A DNA stretch of 9,809 bases from JALCOL01 sp022649665 (GTDB lineage Bacteria > Bacillota > Bacilli > Lactobacillales > Enterococcaceae). The notes under the pieces were generated by a model. The model did not search any database and was not told where the DNA came from. It was given only the letters and a program-made list of their open reading frames with translations. Numbering within the stretch: position 1 is the first letter of the stretch; each line of letters opens with the position of its first letter. The stretch lies in the NCBI GenBank assembly GCA_030372335.1, contig JAUDCW010000031.1, one strand, 5' to 3'. Made by a program: the position numbers and the translations under genes. Below, one piece after another: positions 1 to 6,014 of this stretch.

Positions 1-14
1 TCATTTTCTTGAAA

Positions 15-105
15 CAAAAAATCCCAAGCGGGTATTTCTGCTCGCCTGGGATCCACTACATTTTATTCAGTTTGAAAGCTCACCAACACTATTTGACGAA
101 GAGCC
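15..105. repeat. 91-bp tandem repeat, copy 1; resembles an ISL3-family IS end
   Basis: First of two head-to-tail 91-bp units that differ at only two positions (33 and 34 here against 124 and 125). The outer edge, read on the minus strand, begins GGCTCTTCGTCAAATAG. This resembles the terminal inverted repeats of ISL3-family insertion sequences as I recall them; no database was consulted. The inner half holds a hairpin (21-52) like those found after IS transposase genes. No transposase, opposite end or target duplication is visible, so this is either the right end of an element lying left of the window or a remnant. The repetition is seen; the IS origin is inferred. Confidence 0.6.
16..52 (-). 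terminator. Minus-strand hairpin terminator in repeat copy 1
   Basis: Arms 21-30 (ATCCCAAGCG) and 43-52 (CGCCTGGGAT) pair over ten positions with one A-C mismatch and a 12-nt loop. On the minus strand the stem is followed at once by six T (A-tract 16-21 on the plus strand), the shape of an intrinsic terminator for leftward transcription. On the plus strand no T-run follows directly. Confidence 0.5.
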
Positions 106-196
106 CAAAAAATCCCAAGCGGGCGTTTCTGCTCGCCTGGGATCCACTACATTTTATTCAGTTTGAAAGCTCACCAACACTATTTGACGAAGAGCC
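106..196. repeat. 91-bp tandem repeat, copy 2; resembles an ISL3-family IS end
   Basis: Second unit, abutting copy 1 with no spacer and 89/91 identical by eye. Its outer edge lies three bases before the A-tract of the ABC gene terminator. Direct head-to-tail abutment of two end fragments is better explained by local duplication or unequal recombination than by two separate insertions. The 91-bp period is not a multiple of three, so apparent reading frames through it read different peptides in each copy and are not genes. Confidence 0.6.
107..143 (-). terminator. Minus-strand hairpin terminator in repeat copy 2
   Basis: Same hairpin as in copy 1: arms 112-121 and 134-143, and six T on the minus strand (107-112). 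The two copy differences lie in the loop (124-125) and leave the ten-position stem intact. It would act as a second stop for leftward transcripts that pass the ABC gene terminator. Confidence 0.5.
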
Positions 197-198
197 AT

Positions 199-233
199 AA
201 AAAAAGCAGGCCCGCGCGGGTCTGCTTTTTTTT
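199..233 (-). terminator. Bidirectional intrinsic terminator of the ABC transporter gene
   Basis: A seven-A run (199-205), GC-rich arms GCAGGCCC (206-213) and GGGTCTGC (218-225) with a four-base loop and one G-T wobble, then eight T (226-233). A-tract and T-tract can pair to extend the stem, and either strand ends in T, so it can work in both directions. It overlaps the stop codon of the leftward ABC gene (232-234), so termination follows immediately after translation ends. Confidence 0.9.
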
Positions 234-2571
234 ATTCGGAACGCAAAGCGATCGCAGCATCTTTTTTGGCTGCCATGCGAGCCGGGATATGTCCGCCGAG
301 CATCGTCAGGATGGTGCTGACAAGGACCAAAATAATCGCGGCACGCGGATCAAGCTGCGCGACATTTTTCAAATCAGTCAAGTTGTAGAGAAGGTGATTG
401 ATCGGGAAAGTCGCCAAGTAAGCGATCAAGATCCCTAAGATCCCCGAAGTCAAACCAAGGATCAGCGTTTCCGCATCGAAAACGCGCGTGATGTCGCGTT
501 TTCTGGCCCCGAGCGCTTTCAAGACCCCGATCTCTTTGGTGCGTTCGACGACTGAAGTATAGGTGATGATCGAGATCATGATCATCGATGTGACCAGCGA
601 AATCGCGGCAAAAGCGACTAGAACATAAGTGATCGCATCCATCAAGCCGCCAGTCAAACTGGTCATCGTACCTGCCAAGTCGGTGTACATGATCTGGTCC
701 GCTTTTTTCTTTCCTTTATTATAGCGGTCTAAATAATTGAGGACTTTTTCTTTGTTTTTGAAATTGTTCGGGTAGATCATGATGCTGCTCGGGATCGCGG
801 AGCCGCCCAGATAAGCCAAGACTGTCTCCTTGCCTGCAGCATCGACCGGCTGGCCGGTCAGTACATTCGTACTGCTGGCTTCTTGTGCTTCAACGATCGC
901 AGAAGTCTTTTCCTTTGCAATGATCTCGCGGCTCAATTCATCGCTGTAGGCGAAGCCCGGGGCTAAAAGGTCCATGGTTGAATCTTCTTTGGGCTGCAAA
1001 ACGCCGACGACTGTCAGCTCGATCGCTGAAGCGTCATTGTACATCGCCGCAAGATCTGTTTTTGGAATGAAGTTTCCCGTCGGCAGCTTCTGATAGTATT
1101 GATCATTTGCGGAGATTTTCAGTTTCAAGCCGACGAGATCCGCGTAATTGATTTTTTGATTTTCTTTGACCGTGAAACCCAGATTTTTCAGAGCATTGAT
1201 ATTCGTTGAGCCGTCCTTGTCAGCAATCAGGACGACTTGGTTTTTGTCTGCCGGGTAAGCACCATTCAAAACGCGGTAATTGTCTTTCAAAAAGTTGCCT
1301 TTGTTTTTATCCAGCTGGACCGGGAAAGAAGAGACCCCGATGCCGGACACTGCGCTCATTTGATCAGCCATTGAAGCTGTGCCGTTTTCCTTTGCATTGG
1401 AAAATTTGACTTGCGATACTTTTCCATCGGCTTCACGCAGAAGGTTCATGTTGACGGCCCGCGTAAAACCGATATTATTGCTGAGTGAAGGATCGATATT
1501 TTCTACATAGTCGACATATTTTTGGTCGATCTTGTTGTCATGCTGGGATTTATCCTGTACGCTGGTTTTGGCGACGATCGCGTCGCCCTTAGGTGTTTTG
1601 ACTTTTTGGTTCGTTTCGTTTGATTGCGCGGCGGCTTTTTGATCATTTGCGATCTGCGAGATCGTGATCGGAAATTGTGCGAGCGTTTGGGCTTGCGTTT
1701 TGTCGATTTGTTTTTGAAAGCCGCTCGACAAAGAGAGGACGATCCCGATCGAAATGATCCCGATGCTCGAAGCGAAAGCCGTCAAGAGCGTTCGTCCTTT
1801 TTTGGTCCGCAAATTGGTGAAGGACAACTTCAAGGCGGTCCACATGCTCATCTTCGTGCGTTTCAGCTTGAAAGACTCGCCAGCCGTCTTTTCTTGATAA
1901 GGATTGGAATCACTCAGGATCTTGCCGTCGGAAAATTTAATGATCCGGTTCGCGTATTCCTTAGCCAATTCGGGATTGTGCGTGACCATGATGACCAGTT
2001 TTTCTTTTGAAAGCTCCTTGATCAAATTCATGATCTGTACGCTTGTTTCACTATCCAGTGCGCCGGTCGGCTCATCGCACAGCAGAATATCGGGATCATT
2101 GGCTAAAGCACGCGCGATCGCGACGCGCTGCATCTGACCGCCGGAAAGCTGGTTGGGCTTTTTGTGCATGTGTTCTTTCAGACCCACGCGGATCAAGACT
2201 TCTTCCGCGCGTTTCCGTTTTTCCTGCTTTGATACGCCGGAAAGCGTCATGCCAAGCTCGACATTGTCGATGATCCCCAAGTGGCCGATCAAATTATAGC
2301 TTTGGAAAATAAAACCGATCGAATTATTGCGGTAAGCGTCCCAGTCCGATTCTTTAAAAGAACGGGTCGATTTGCCGTTGATGATCATGTCGCCGGAATC
2401 ATAGCGGTCCAAGCCGCCGATCACATTCAGCAGGGTAGTTTTCCCAGAGCCGGATGGTCCGAGGATCGCGACGAATTCTTTTTCACGGAAAGCTGCTGAT
2501 ACACCGTCCAGTGCTTTGGTGATCGTGCCGCCAACCAGATAATACTTTTTGATGTCTTTCAGTTCTAGCAT
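232..2571 (-). CDS. ABC transporter, fused ATPase and FtsX/MacB-type permease
   Basis: A 779-residue membrane protein joining a nucleotide-binding domain to an FtsX-like permease. ATPase motifs: Walker A GPSGSGKT (38-45), Q-loop Gln90, signature LSGGQ (142-146), Walker B ILLCDEP (162-168), GALD D-loop (170-173) and switch His198. A first membrane helix (about 262-282) is followed by a large extracytoplasmic domain (about 286-645), then three helices (about 647-674, 702-722, 744-760). The loop ERTKEIGVLKALGARKRDI (676-694) and the IPARMAA tail are typical of FtsX/MacB permeases. Such type VII proteins act as mechanotransmission or export machines for peptides, lipoproteins or antibiotics; the substrate here is unknown. 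Four helices per chain imply a homodimer. It starts 45 bp after the peroxidase gene with no terminator between, so co-transcription is likely. The site before the ATG is weak (AAAAGAG), but the MLELKDIKKYY start fits the family. Confidence 0.93.
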   Translation of the reverse strand: MLELKDIKKYYLVGGTITKALDGVSAAFREKEFVAILGPSGSGKTTLLNVIGGLDRYDSGDMIINGKSTRSFKESDWDAYRNNSIGFIFQSYNLIGHLGIIDNVELGMTLSGVSKQEKRKRAEEVLIRVGLKEHMHKKPNQLSGGQMQRVAIARALANDPDILLCDEPTGALDSETSVQIMNLIKELSKEKLVIMVTHNPELAKEYANRIIKFSDGKILSDSNPYQEKTAGESFKLKRTKMSMWTALKLSFTNLRTKKGRTLLTAFASSIGIISIGIVLSLSSGFQKQIDKTQAQTLAQFPITISQIANDQKAAAQSNETNQKVKTPKGDAIVAKTSVQDKSQHDNKIDQKYVDYVENIDPSLSNNIGFTRAVNMNLLREADGKVSQVKFSNAKENGTASMADQMSAVSGIGVSSFPVQLDKNKGNFLKDNYRVLNGAYPADKNQVVLIADKDGSTNINALKNLGFTVKENQKINYADLVGLKLKISANDQYYQKLPTGNFIPKTDLAAMYNDASAIELTVVGVLQPKEDSTMDLLAPGFAYSDELSREIIAKEKTSAIVEAQEASSTNVLTGQPVDAAGKETVLAYLGGSAIPSSIMIYPNNFKNKEKVLNYLDRYNKGKKKADQIMYTDLAGTMTSLTGGLMDAITYVLVAFAAISLVTSMIMISIITYTSVVERTKEIGVLKALGARKRDITRVFDAETLILGLTSGILGILIAYLATFPINHLLYNLTDLKNVAQLDPRAAIILVLVSTILTMLGGHIPARMAAKKDAAIALRSE

Positions 2572-2616
2572 AAGTAGGCTCTTTTCTATTGGAATTTGCG
2601 AAGCTGGTTGAGCAAG

Positions 2617-3090
2617 CTACAGCAGTTTTTCGATAGCACCGCTGATCTTTGCGGGTTTTGTCACGGGGGCGAACCGTTCTGCGACTTTGCCGTCCCGGTC
2701 CAGCAGGAATTTGGTGAAATTCCATTTGATCGCCCGCCCGCTGACCCCTGATTTTTCTTCTTTCAAAAGGCGGTAGAGCGGGGATTCATGGTCGCCGTTC
2801 ACCTCGATCTTTGCAAAAGTTTCAAAGGTCGTATCATATTTCATTTGGCAAAATGATTGGATCTCTTCATTTGTTCCAGGCGCTTGGTGCCCAAATTGGT
2901 TGCACGGAAAGTCGAGGATCTCAAAACCGTCTTTTTGGTATTTTTGATACAACTCCTCCAGTCCTTCGTATTGCGGCGTAAATCCGCAGCCGGTCGCCGT
3001 ATTGACGATCAAAAGGACTTTGCTGCGGTATTTTTCGAGCGGGATTTCTTGCCCGTTGACCGCTTGGACGGTCAAATCGTAAATGTTCAT
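2617..3090 (-). CDS. gpx: Glutathione peroxidase family protein (probable thioredoxin-dependent peroxidase)
   Basis: 157 residues, normal length for bacterial GPx-family enzymes, which reduce hydroperoxides in the cytoplasm. Visible motifs: peroxidatic Cys35 in NTATGCGFTPQY, DFPCNQFGHQAPG (60-72) with catalytic Gln65, and the WNF motif with Trp123 and Asn124, completing the GPx catalytic set. Cysteine replaces selenocysteine. Cys81 in QSFCQMKY aligns with the resolving cysteine Cys82 of yeast Gpx3, which suggests a Cys35-Cys81 disulfide reduced by thioredoxin rather than glutathione; that is inference from the family. A strong AAGGAGGT site (3097-3104) fixes the ATG. It is divergent from an OhrR-like regulator across a 103-bp region, and its promoter carries a likely operator, so peroxide induction is expected. 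Asp60 and His68 replace the more usual Gly at two flanking positions; no catalytic residue is missing. Confidence 0.93.
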   Translation of the reverse strand: MNIYDLTVQAVNGQEIPLEKYRSKVLLIVNTATGCGFTPQYEGLEELYQKYQKDGFEILDFPCNQFGHQAPGTNEEIQSFCQMKYDTTFETFAKIEVNGDHESPLYRLLKEEKSGVSGRAIKWNFTKFLLDRDGKVAERFAPVTKPAKISGAIEKLL

Positions 3091-3096
3091 TTTAAT

Positions 3097-3104
3097 ACCT
3101 CCTT
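3097..3104 (-). promoter_or_regulatory. Strong Shine-Dalgarno site of the peroxidase gene
   Basis: The minus strand reads AAGGAGGT, close to a full anti-16S match, six bases before the ATG at 3090. It contrasts with the weak site of the following ABC gene, so the peroxidase should be made in excess over the transporter from a shared mRNA. Confidence 0.8.
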
Positions 3105-3118
3105 AATTGTTCTAACCG

Positions 3119-3147
3119 ATTGTACACAATTTAATTGGGTTTGACAA
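3119..3147 (-). promoter_or_regulatory. SigA-type promoter of the peroxidase-ABC transcript
   Basis: On the minus strand TTGTCA (3142-3147), a 17-bp spacer and TACAAT (3119-3124), each one base from consensus. It lies close upstream of the peroxidase start. The -35 hexamer occupies almost the same bases as the -35 of the rightward promoter, and the inverted repeat 3127-3137 lies inside the spacer. Confidence 0.75.
3127..3137. promoter_or_regulatory. Putative OhrR/MarR operator
   Basis: CAATTTAATTG is a perfect inverted repeat (CAATT and AATTG around one base). Its reverse complement, CAATTAAATTG, is the core of the Bacillus subtilis OhrR box TACAATTAAATTGTA as I recall it; about 12 of 15 positions match here. 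It sits between -35 and -10 of the leftward promoter and ends four bases before the -35 of the rightward one, so a bound dimer could block both. Operator function is inferred from sequence and the adjacent OhrR-like gene. Confidence 0.65.
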
Positions 3148-3169
3148 ACAGAAACATTCACGCTAAAAT
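3141..3169 (+). promoter_or_regulatory. SigA-type promoter of the OhrR-like regulator and hemW
   Basis: Consensus TTGACA (3141-3146), a 17-bp spacer and TAAAAT (3164-3169), one base from TATAAT. The start point would fall near 3176, giving a leader of about 18 bases before the ATG at 3194. Confidence 0.8.
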
Positions 3170-3193
3170 TCTACTGGAAAGCGGGGGATCAAG

Positions 3194-3631
3194 ATGGCGA
3201 AGGAAGAAAAAATTTTGGACCAGGAATTGTGTTTTCAATTATACGTAGCTTCAAAAGAGATCATCAAAATGTATAAACCGCTTTTAGCGCCATATGGAGT
3301 GACTTACACTGAATTTATCACTCTTCTGGCGATCCAAGGCGAAATGACCGTGAATGATCTCGGCAAACAGCTTTATTTGGATTCCGGTACGCTGAGTCCG
3401 CTCCTTAAAAAATTAGAAAAAAAGGAATTATTGATCCGGCATCGTTCGCCGCTTGATGAACGCAAAGTGCTGGTCAAATTGACTGCGAAAGGAAAAAAGA
3501 TCCAAAAAGAATTGCCTTGTGTTTCGCGGGATGTCTACGATGCACATTTTGCCGGGGAGCCGCTTGATCTTTTCGCTTTGCTCGGGCAAGTCAAAGAATT
3601 GAATCAGCTGTTTACTAAAGAAAATTTATAA
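3194..3631 (+). CDS. ohrR: OhrR-like MarR-family organic-peroxide-sensing repressor
   Basis: 145 residues, the usual length for MarR-family winged-helix dimers. The N-terminal LDQELCFQLYVASKEI segment matches OhrR: Cys13 corresponds to reactive Cys15 of B. subtilis OhrR, and Tyr27 and Tyr38 to its Tyr29 and Tyr40, which bond the oxidised cysteine. The DNA-binding part includes LGKQLYLDSGTLSPLLKKLE (56-75), the recognition region, and a wing with DERK (88-91). A second cysteine, Cys109, could form a disulfide after oxidation as in two-cysteine OhrR proteins, but that is uncertain. GGGGGAT at 3183-3189 serves as ribosome site. The gene is divergent from the peroxidase and 11 bp ahead of hemW. 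It likely represses its own promoter and the peroxidase, releasing DNA on oxidation. The canonical partner ohr is not in the window, so the exact sensing ligand is unproven. Confidence 0.85.
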   Translation: MAKEEKILDQELCFQLYVASKEIIKMYKPLLAPYGVTYTEFITLLAIQGEMTVNDLGKQLYLDSGTLSPLLKKLEKKELLIRHRSPLDERKVLVKLTAKGKKIQKELPCVSRDVYDAHFAGEPLDLFALLGQVKELNQLFTKENL

Positions 3632-3642
3632 TAGGAAAGGAA

Positions 3643-4812
3643 ATGCGCGACGTGGAACAAACGAAGCAATCAACAGAGGGAATCCGCTCTGTCTACATCC
3701 ATATCCCATTTTGCCGCAATATCTGCTACTATTGCGATTTTAATAAAGTCTTTTTGGAAGGTCAGCCGGTCGATCATTATTTGGACGGCTTAGCGAAAGA
3801 AATCGAGTGGACGCTGCAAGATGTGCCCCAACGGTTGGCGACCTTATATATCGGCGGCGGCACTCCGAGCACGCTGACCCTTGTACAGTGGCGCAAATTA
3901 TTTTCGGATCTGGAAAAATATTTCCAGCTTTTGCCGGATTGCGAGTTCACGATCGAAGTCAATCCGGAAGACGTATCGCGCGAGCTCGCTGAACTTTTTG
4001 CCGTGCACCGCGTCAACCGGATCAGCATGGGGGTGCAGACCTTCAATGAAAAATTGTTGAAAAAAATCGGCCGCAAGCATACGGCCGCAGATGTTTACCG
4101 CGCGATCGAAGCATTTCAAACTGCGGGGATCACCAATATTTCGGTGGATCTGATCAACGCGCTGCCCGGCGAAACGCTCGCAGATTATGAAGAGACGCTT
4201 GCGGAAGCGTTGGCGCTCGATCTGCCGCATTATTCCTTTTATTCGCTGATCTTAGAAGAACGAACGCTTTTCAGCCAATGGGAGCGGCGCGGGAAGCTAG
4301 TGCTGCCGGAAGAAGATCTGAGCGCGGATATGTACGAGCGGACGGTTGCTGCTCTTGAAAAAGCCGGCCGCAAGCGTTATGAGATCAGTAATTTTGCGCT
4401 GTCTGGAAAAGAATCAAAACATAATCTGGTTTATTGGAACAATCAAGAATATTTTGGTTTCGGGGCTGGCGCGAGCGGAAATTTTGCAGGGTGCCGAACG
4501 CAGAATATCGGTCCGGTCGCGCATTATTTAAAAAAAATTAGCGTCGGAGAGCTGCCGTACCGGACGCATCACTTGGAAAGCCGCCAAGAAGCGATCGAAG
4601 AGGAAATGTTTTTGGGACTTCGCAAAGCTTCAGGCGTTTCTTTCGCGGAATTTTTCACGCGGTTCGGGCAAACGCTCGACGAAGTTTACGGTCCAGTGAT
4701 CGAAAGCTTTATTGACCAAGGGCTGCTCGTAAAAGAAGCAGACCGGATCCATTTGACCCCGCCAGGCTTTTTGCTTGGAAACATTGTTTTTGCCGGATTT
4801 TTACAGGATTAG
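3643..4812 (+). CDS. hemW: Radical SAM family heme chaperone HemW
   Basis: 389 residues. The radical-SAM cluster motif is CX3CX2C (Cys24, Cys28, Cys31) within PFCRNICYYCDF. Phe33 stands where HemN, the true anaerobic coproporphyrinogen III oxidase, has a fourth cysteine, and this separates HemW from HemN. GGGTP (71-75) and EVNPED (105-110) belong to the SAM-binding barrel. HNLVYW (260-265) and GFGAGASG fit the HemW C-terminal region. HemW binds heme and delivers it to membrane respiratory enzymes; many lactobacilli annotate it as a coproporphyrinogen oxidase. AGGAAAGG (3633-3640) precedes the ATG; an in-frame GTG at 3652 is a possible alternative start. It follows the OhrR-like gene by 11 bp and has no promoter of its own that I can see, so it should respond to peroxide too. 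Its TAG stop lies inside the first CIRCE element. Confidence 0.93.
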   Translation: MRDVEQTKQSTEGIRSVYIHIPFCRNICYYCDFNKVFLEGQPVDHYLDGLAKEIEWTLQDVPQRLATLYIGGGTPSTLTLVQWRKLFSDLEKYFQLLPDCEFTIEVNPEDVSRELAELFAVHRVNRISMGVQTFNEKLLKKIGRKHTAADVYRAIEAFQTAGITNISVDLINALPGETLADYEETLAEALALDLPHYSFYSLILEERTLFSQWERRGKLVLPEEDLSADMYERTVAALEKAGRKRYEISNFALSGKESKHNLVYWNNQEYFGFGAGASGNFAGCRTQNIGPVAHYLKKISVGELPYRTHHLESRQEAIEEEMFLGLRKASGVSFAEFFTRFGQTLDEVYGPVIESFIDQGLLVKEADRIHLTPPGFLLGNIVFAGFLQD

Positions 4813-4835
4813 CACTCTTCGATCAAGAGTGCTAA
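4809..4835 (+). promoter_or_regulatory. CIRCE element 1 (HrcA operator), perfect inverted repeat
   Basis: TTAGCACTC (4809-4817), nine-base spacer, GAGTGCTAA (4827-4835): an exact match to the CIRCE consensus. It lies 17 bp upstream of the hrcA -35 box, and the hemW stop codon TAG (4810-4812) is part of its left arm. HrcA binding here would sit upstream of the polymerase. Confidence 0.95.
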
Positions 4836-4841
4836 TTTTTT
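4809..4841 (+). terminator. Probable hemW terminator, coincident with CIRCE 1
   Basis: Spacer bases next to the arms also pair, giving an 11-bp stem (4809-4819 with 4825-4835), a five-base loop and six T (4836-4841). This is the form of an intrinsic terminator, although the stem is only moderately GC-rich. No other hairpin with a T-run lies between hemW and the hrcA promoter. Dual use of the site is inferred. Confidence 0.6.
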
Positions 4842-4852
4842 GTGTGAATTTC

Positions 4853-4881
4853 TTGACATTTATTTGTGTGGTTGATAAGAT
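4853..4881 (+). promoter_or_regulatory. SigA-type promoter of the hrcA-grpE-dnaK operon
   Basis: Consensus TTGACA (4853-4858), a 17-bp spacer and TAAGAT (4876-4881). The start point would fall near 4888, just before CIRCE 2. The housekeeping-type promoter with flanking CIRCE sites is the class I heat-shock arrangement. Confidence 0.85.
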
Positions 4882-4892
4882 AATAAATGTGA

Positions 4893-4919
4893 TTAGCACT
4901 TGCTCTTTCAGAGTGCTAA
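4893..4919 (+). promoter_or_regulatory. CIRCE element 2 (HrcA operator)
   Basis: TTAGCACTT (4893-4901), nine-base spacer, GAGTGCTAA (4911-4919). One base of the left arm differs from consensus (T4901 for C). It falls in the transcribed leader, directly before the hrcA ribosome site, where CIRCE usually lies; it may also act at the mRNA level as a 5' hairpin. Centre-to-centre distance from CIRCE 1 is 84 bp. Confidence 0.95.
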
Positions 4920-4933
4920 GAGAGGTGATGAAC

Positions 4934-5980
4934 ATGTTAACGAAGAGGCAATCGGATGTTTTGCGAATGATTGTCCAGACTTACACCTCCACCGGGACCC
5001 CAGTCGGCTCCAAATATTTAAAGGACGCTGGGATCAAGGCGAGCAGTGCGACCATTCGCAATGATATGAGTGCTTTGGAGGAAATGGGGCTTTTGCGGAA
5101 GAATCATTCTTCTTCCGGGCGGATCCCGTCAATGTTGGGATACCGCTATTATGTGGATCATTTGCTGCAGCCCGCGGATGTACCGCTGGCGGAAAAAAAT
5201 TATATCAGCAGCACCTTGGACCATGATTTTCATGAGATCAATGATATCATTGAAAACTCTGCAAAGATTTTGGCGGATCTCACGAAATATACAGCGTTTT
5301 CGCTTGGACCGGAAATGAATAATCGCCGCTTGACTGGATTTCGAATCATCGCGCTGAATGATCATCAGATCATCGCCGTGGTCGTTACTGACAAGGGCAA
5401 TGTCGAAAGCCGCGTCTATATGATTCCAGAAGGAGTGACGAGCGAAGATCTGAAAAAGATGGTCCAGCTGATCAACGAACGGCTGGTCGGACTCGACTTG
5501 CTGACGGTCTATCACAAGCTGCGTACGGAGATCCCGCTGATCCTCAACCGGTATTTCCAGCAGCCGAACGGGATGGCCAAGCTGTTCGACACTTTTTTCG
5601 GCGATGTTTTCGACAATCGCTCGATCTATGTCAGCGGCAAAGTCAATCTGCTTGATTTTCATTTCAATCAGATTCCGCAAGATTTGAATCAGTTCCATTC
5701 GGTATATTCCTTTATGGAGAACCCGCAGGCGCTGATCGATCTGTTCGATGATTCAGAAGGGGTTCCGGCGGTAGATATCAAGATCGGCTCAGAGATCGGC
5801 AACAAATTGCTGCAGGATATGAGCATGATCACAGCTGCTTATCACATCAAAGGTCACGGTCAGGGTTTGATCGCCCTTTTGGGACCGACAAATATGCCTT
5901 ATTCGAAAATCTACGGATTGCTGAACGTTTTCCGTGAAGAATTAGGGCAAAAGCTATCTGATTATTACCAAGCGTTATAG
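4934..5980 (+). CDS. hrcA: Heat-inducible transcription repressor HrcA
   Basis: 348 residues, standard HrcA length. An N-terminal winged helix includes SSATIRNDMSALEEMGLL (37-54), then the conserved SSGRIPSMLGYRYYVDHLL (60-78); a GAF-like dimerisation domain follows. HrcA binds CIRCE as a dimer and represses chaperone genes. It needs GroEL to fold, which links repression to free chaperone. The start at 4934 has GAGGTG (4922-4927) six bases upstream; an ATG two codons earlier overlaps that site. A longer in-frame reading from 4775 would run back through hemW, both CIRCE elements and the promoter and is not credible. It is first in the operon and 34 bp before grpE, so HrcA represses its own synthesis. 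Confidence 0.97.
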   Translation: MLTKRQSDVLRMIVQTYTSTGTPVGSKYLKDAGIKASSATIRNDMSALEEMGLLRKNHSSSGRIPSMLGYRYYVDHLLQPADVPLAEKNYISSTLDHDFHEINDIIENSAKILADLTKYTAFSLGPEMNNRRLTGFRIIALNDHQIIAVVVTDKGNVESRVYMIPEGVTSEDLKKMVQLINERLVGLDLLTVYHKLRTEIPLILNRYFQQPNGMAKLFDTFFGDVFDNRSIYVSGKVNLLDFHFNQIPQDLNQFHSVYSFMENPQALIDLFDDSEGVPAVDIKIGSEIGNKLLQDMSMITAAYHIKGHGQGLIALLGPTNMPYSKIYGLLNVFREELGQKLSDYYQAL

Positions 5981-6014
5981 CTTGTTAATGATTTATAGAA
6001 AGGAATGTCAGTGG

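Noticed and set aside
15..196. CRISPR-like array
   Set aside because: Only two units of 91 bp directly abutting, with no spacers and no cas genes.
9..438. Short plus-strand open frames across the repeats and into the ABC gene end
   Set aside because: They read through the repeats, their hairpins and a terminator, begin at weak starts without ribosome sites, and one runs antisense into the well-supported ABC gene.
3138..3150. Possible CtsR operator around TTTGACA
   Set aside because: Only a single half-site-like heptamer with a mismatch is present; CtsR needs a tandem heptad repeat.
4775..4933. N-terminal extension of hrcA
   Set aside because: It overlaps the end of hemW in another frame and would translate both CIRCE elements and the promoter; the start at 4934 has a good ribosome site and matches the family N-terminus.
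5982..6014. Upstream starts for grpE
   Set aside because: No ribosome site precedes 5982 or 5988, and the AAAGGA that would serve 6015 would fall inside the extended frame.
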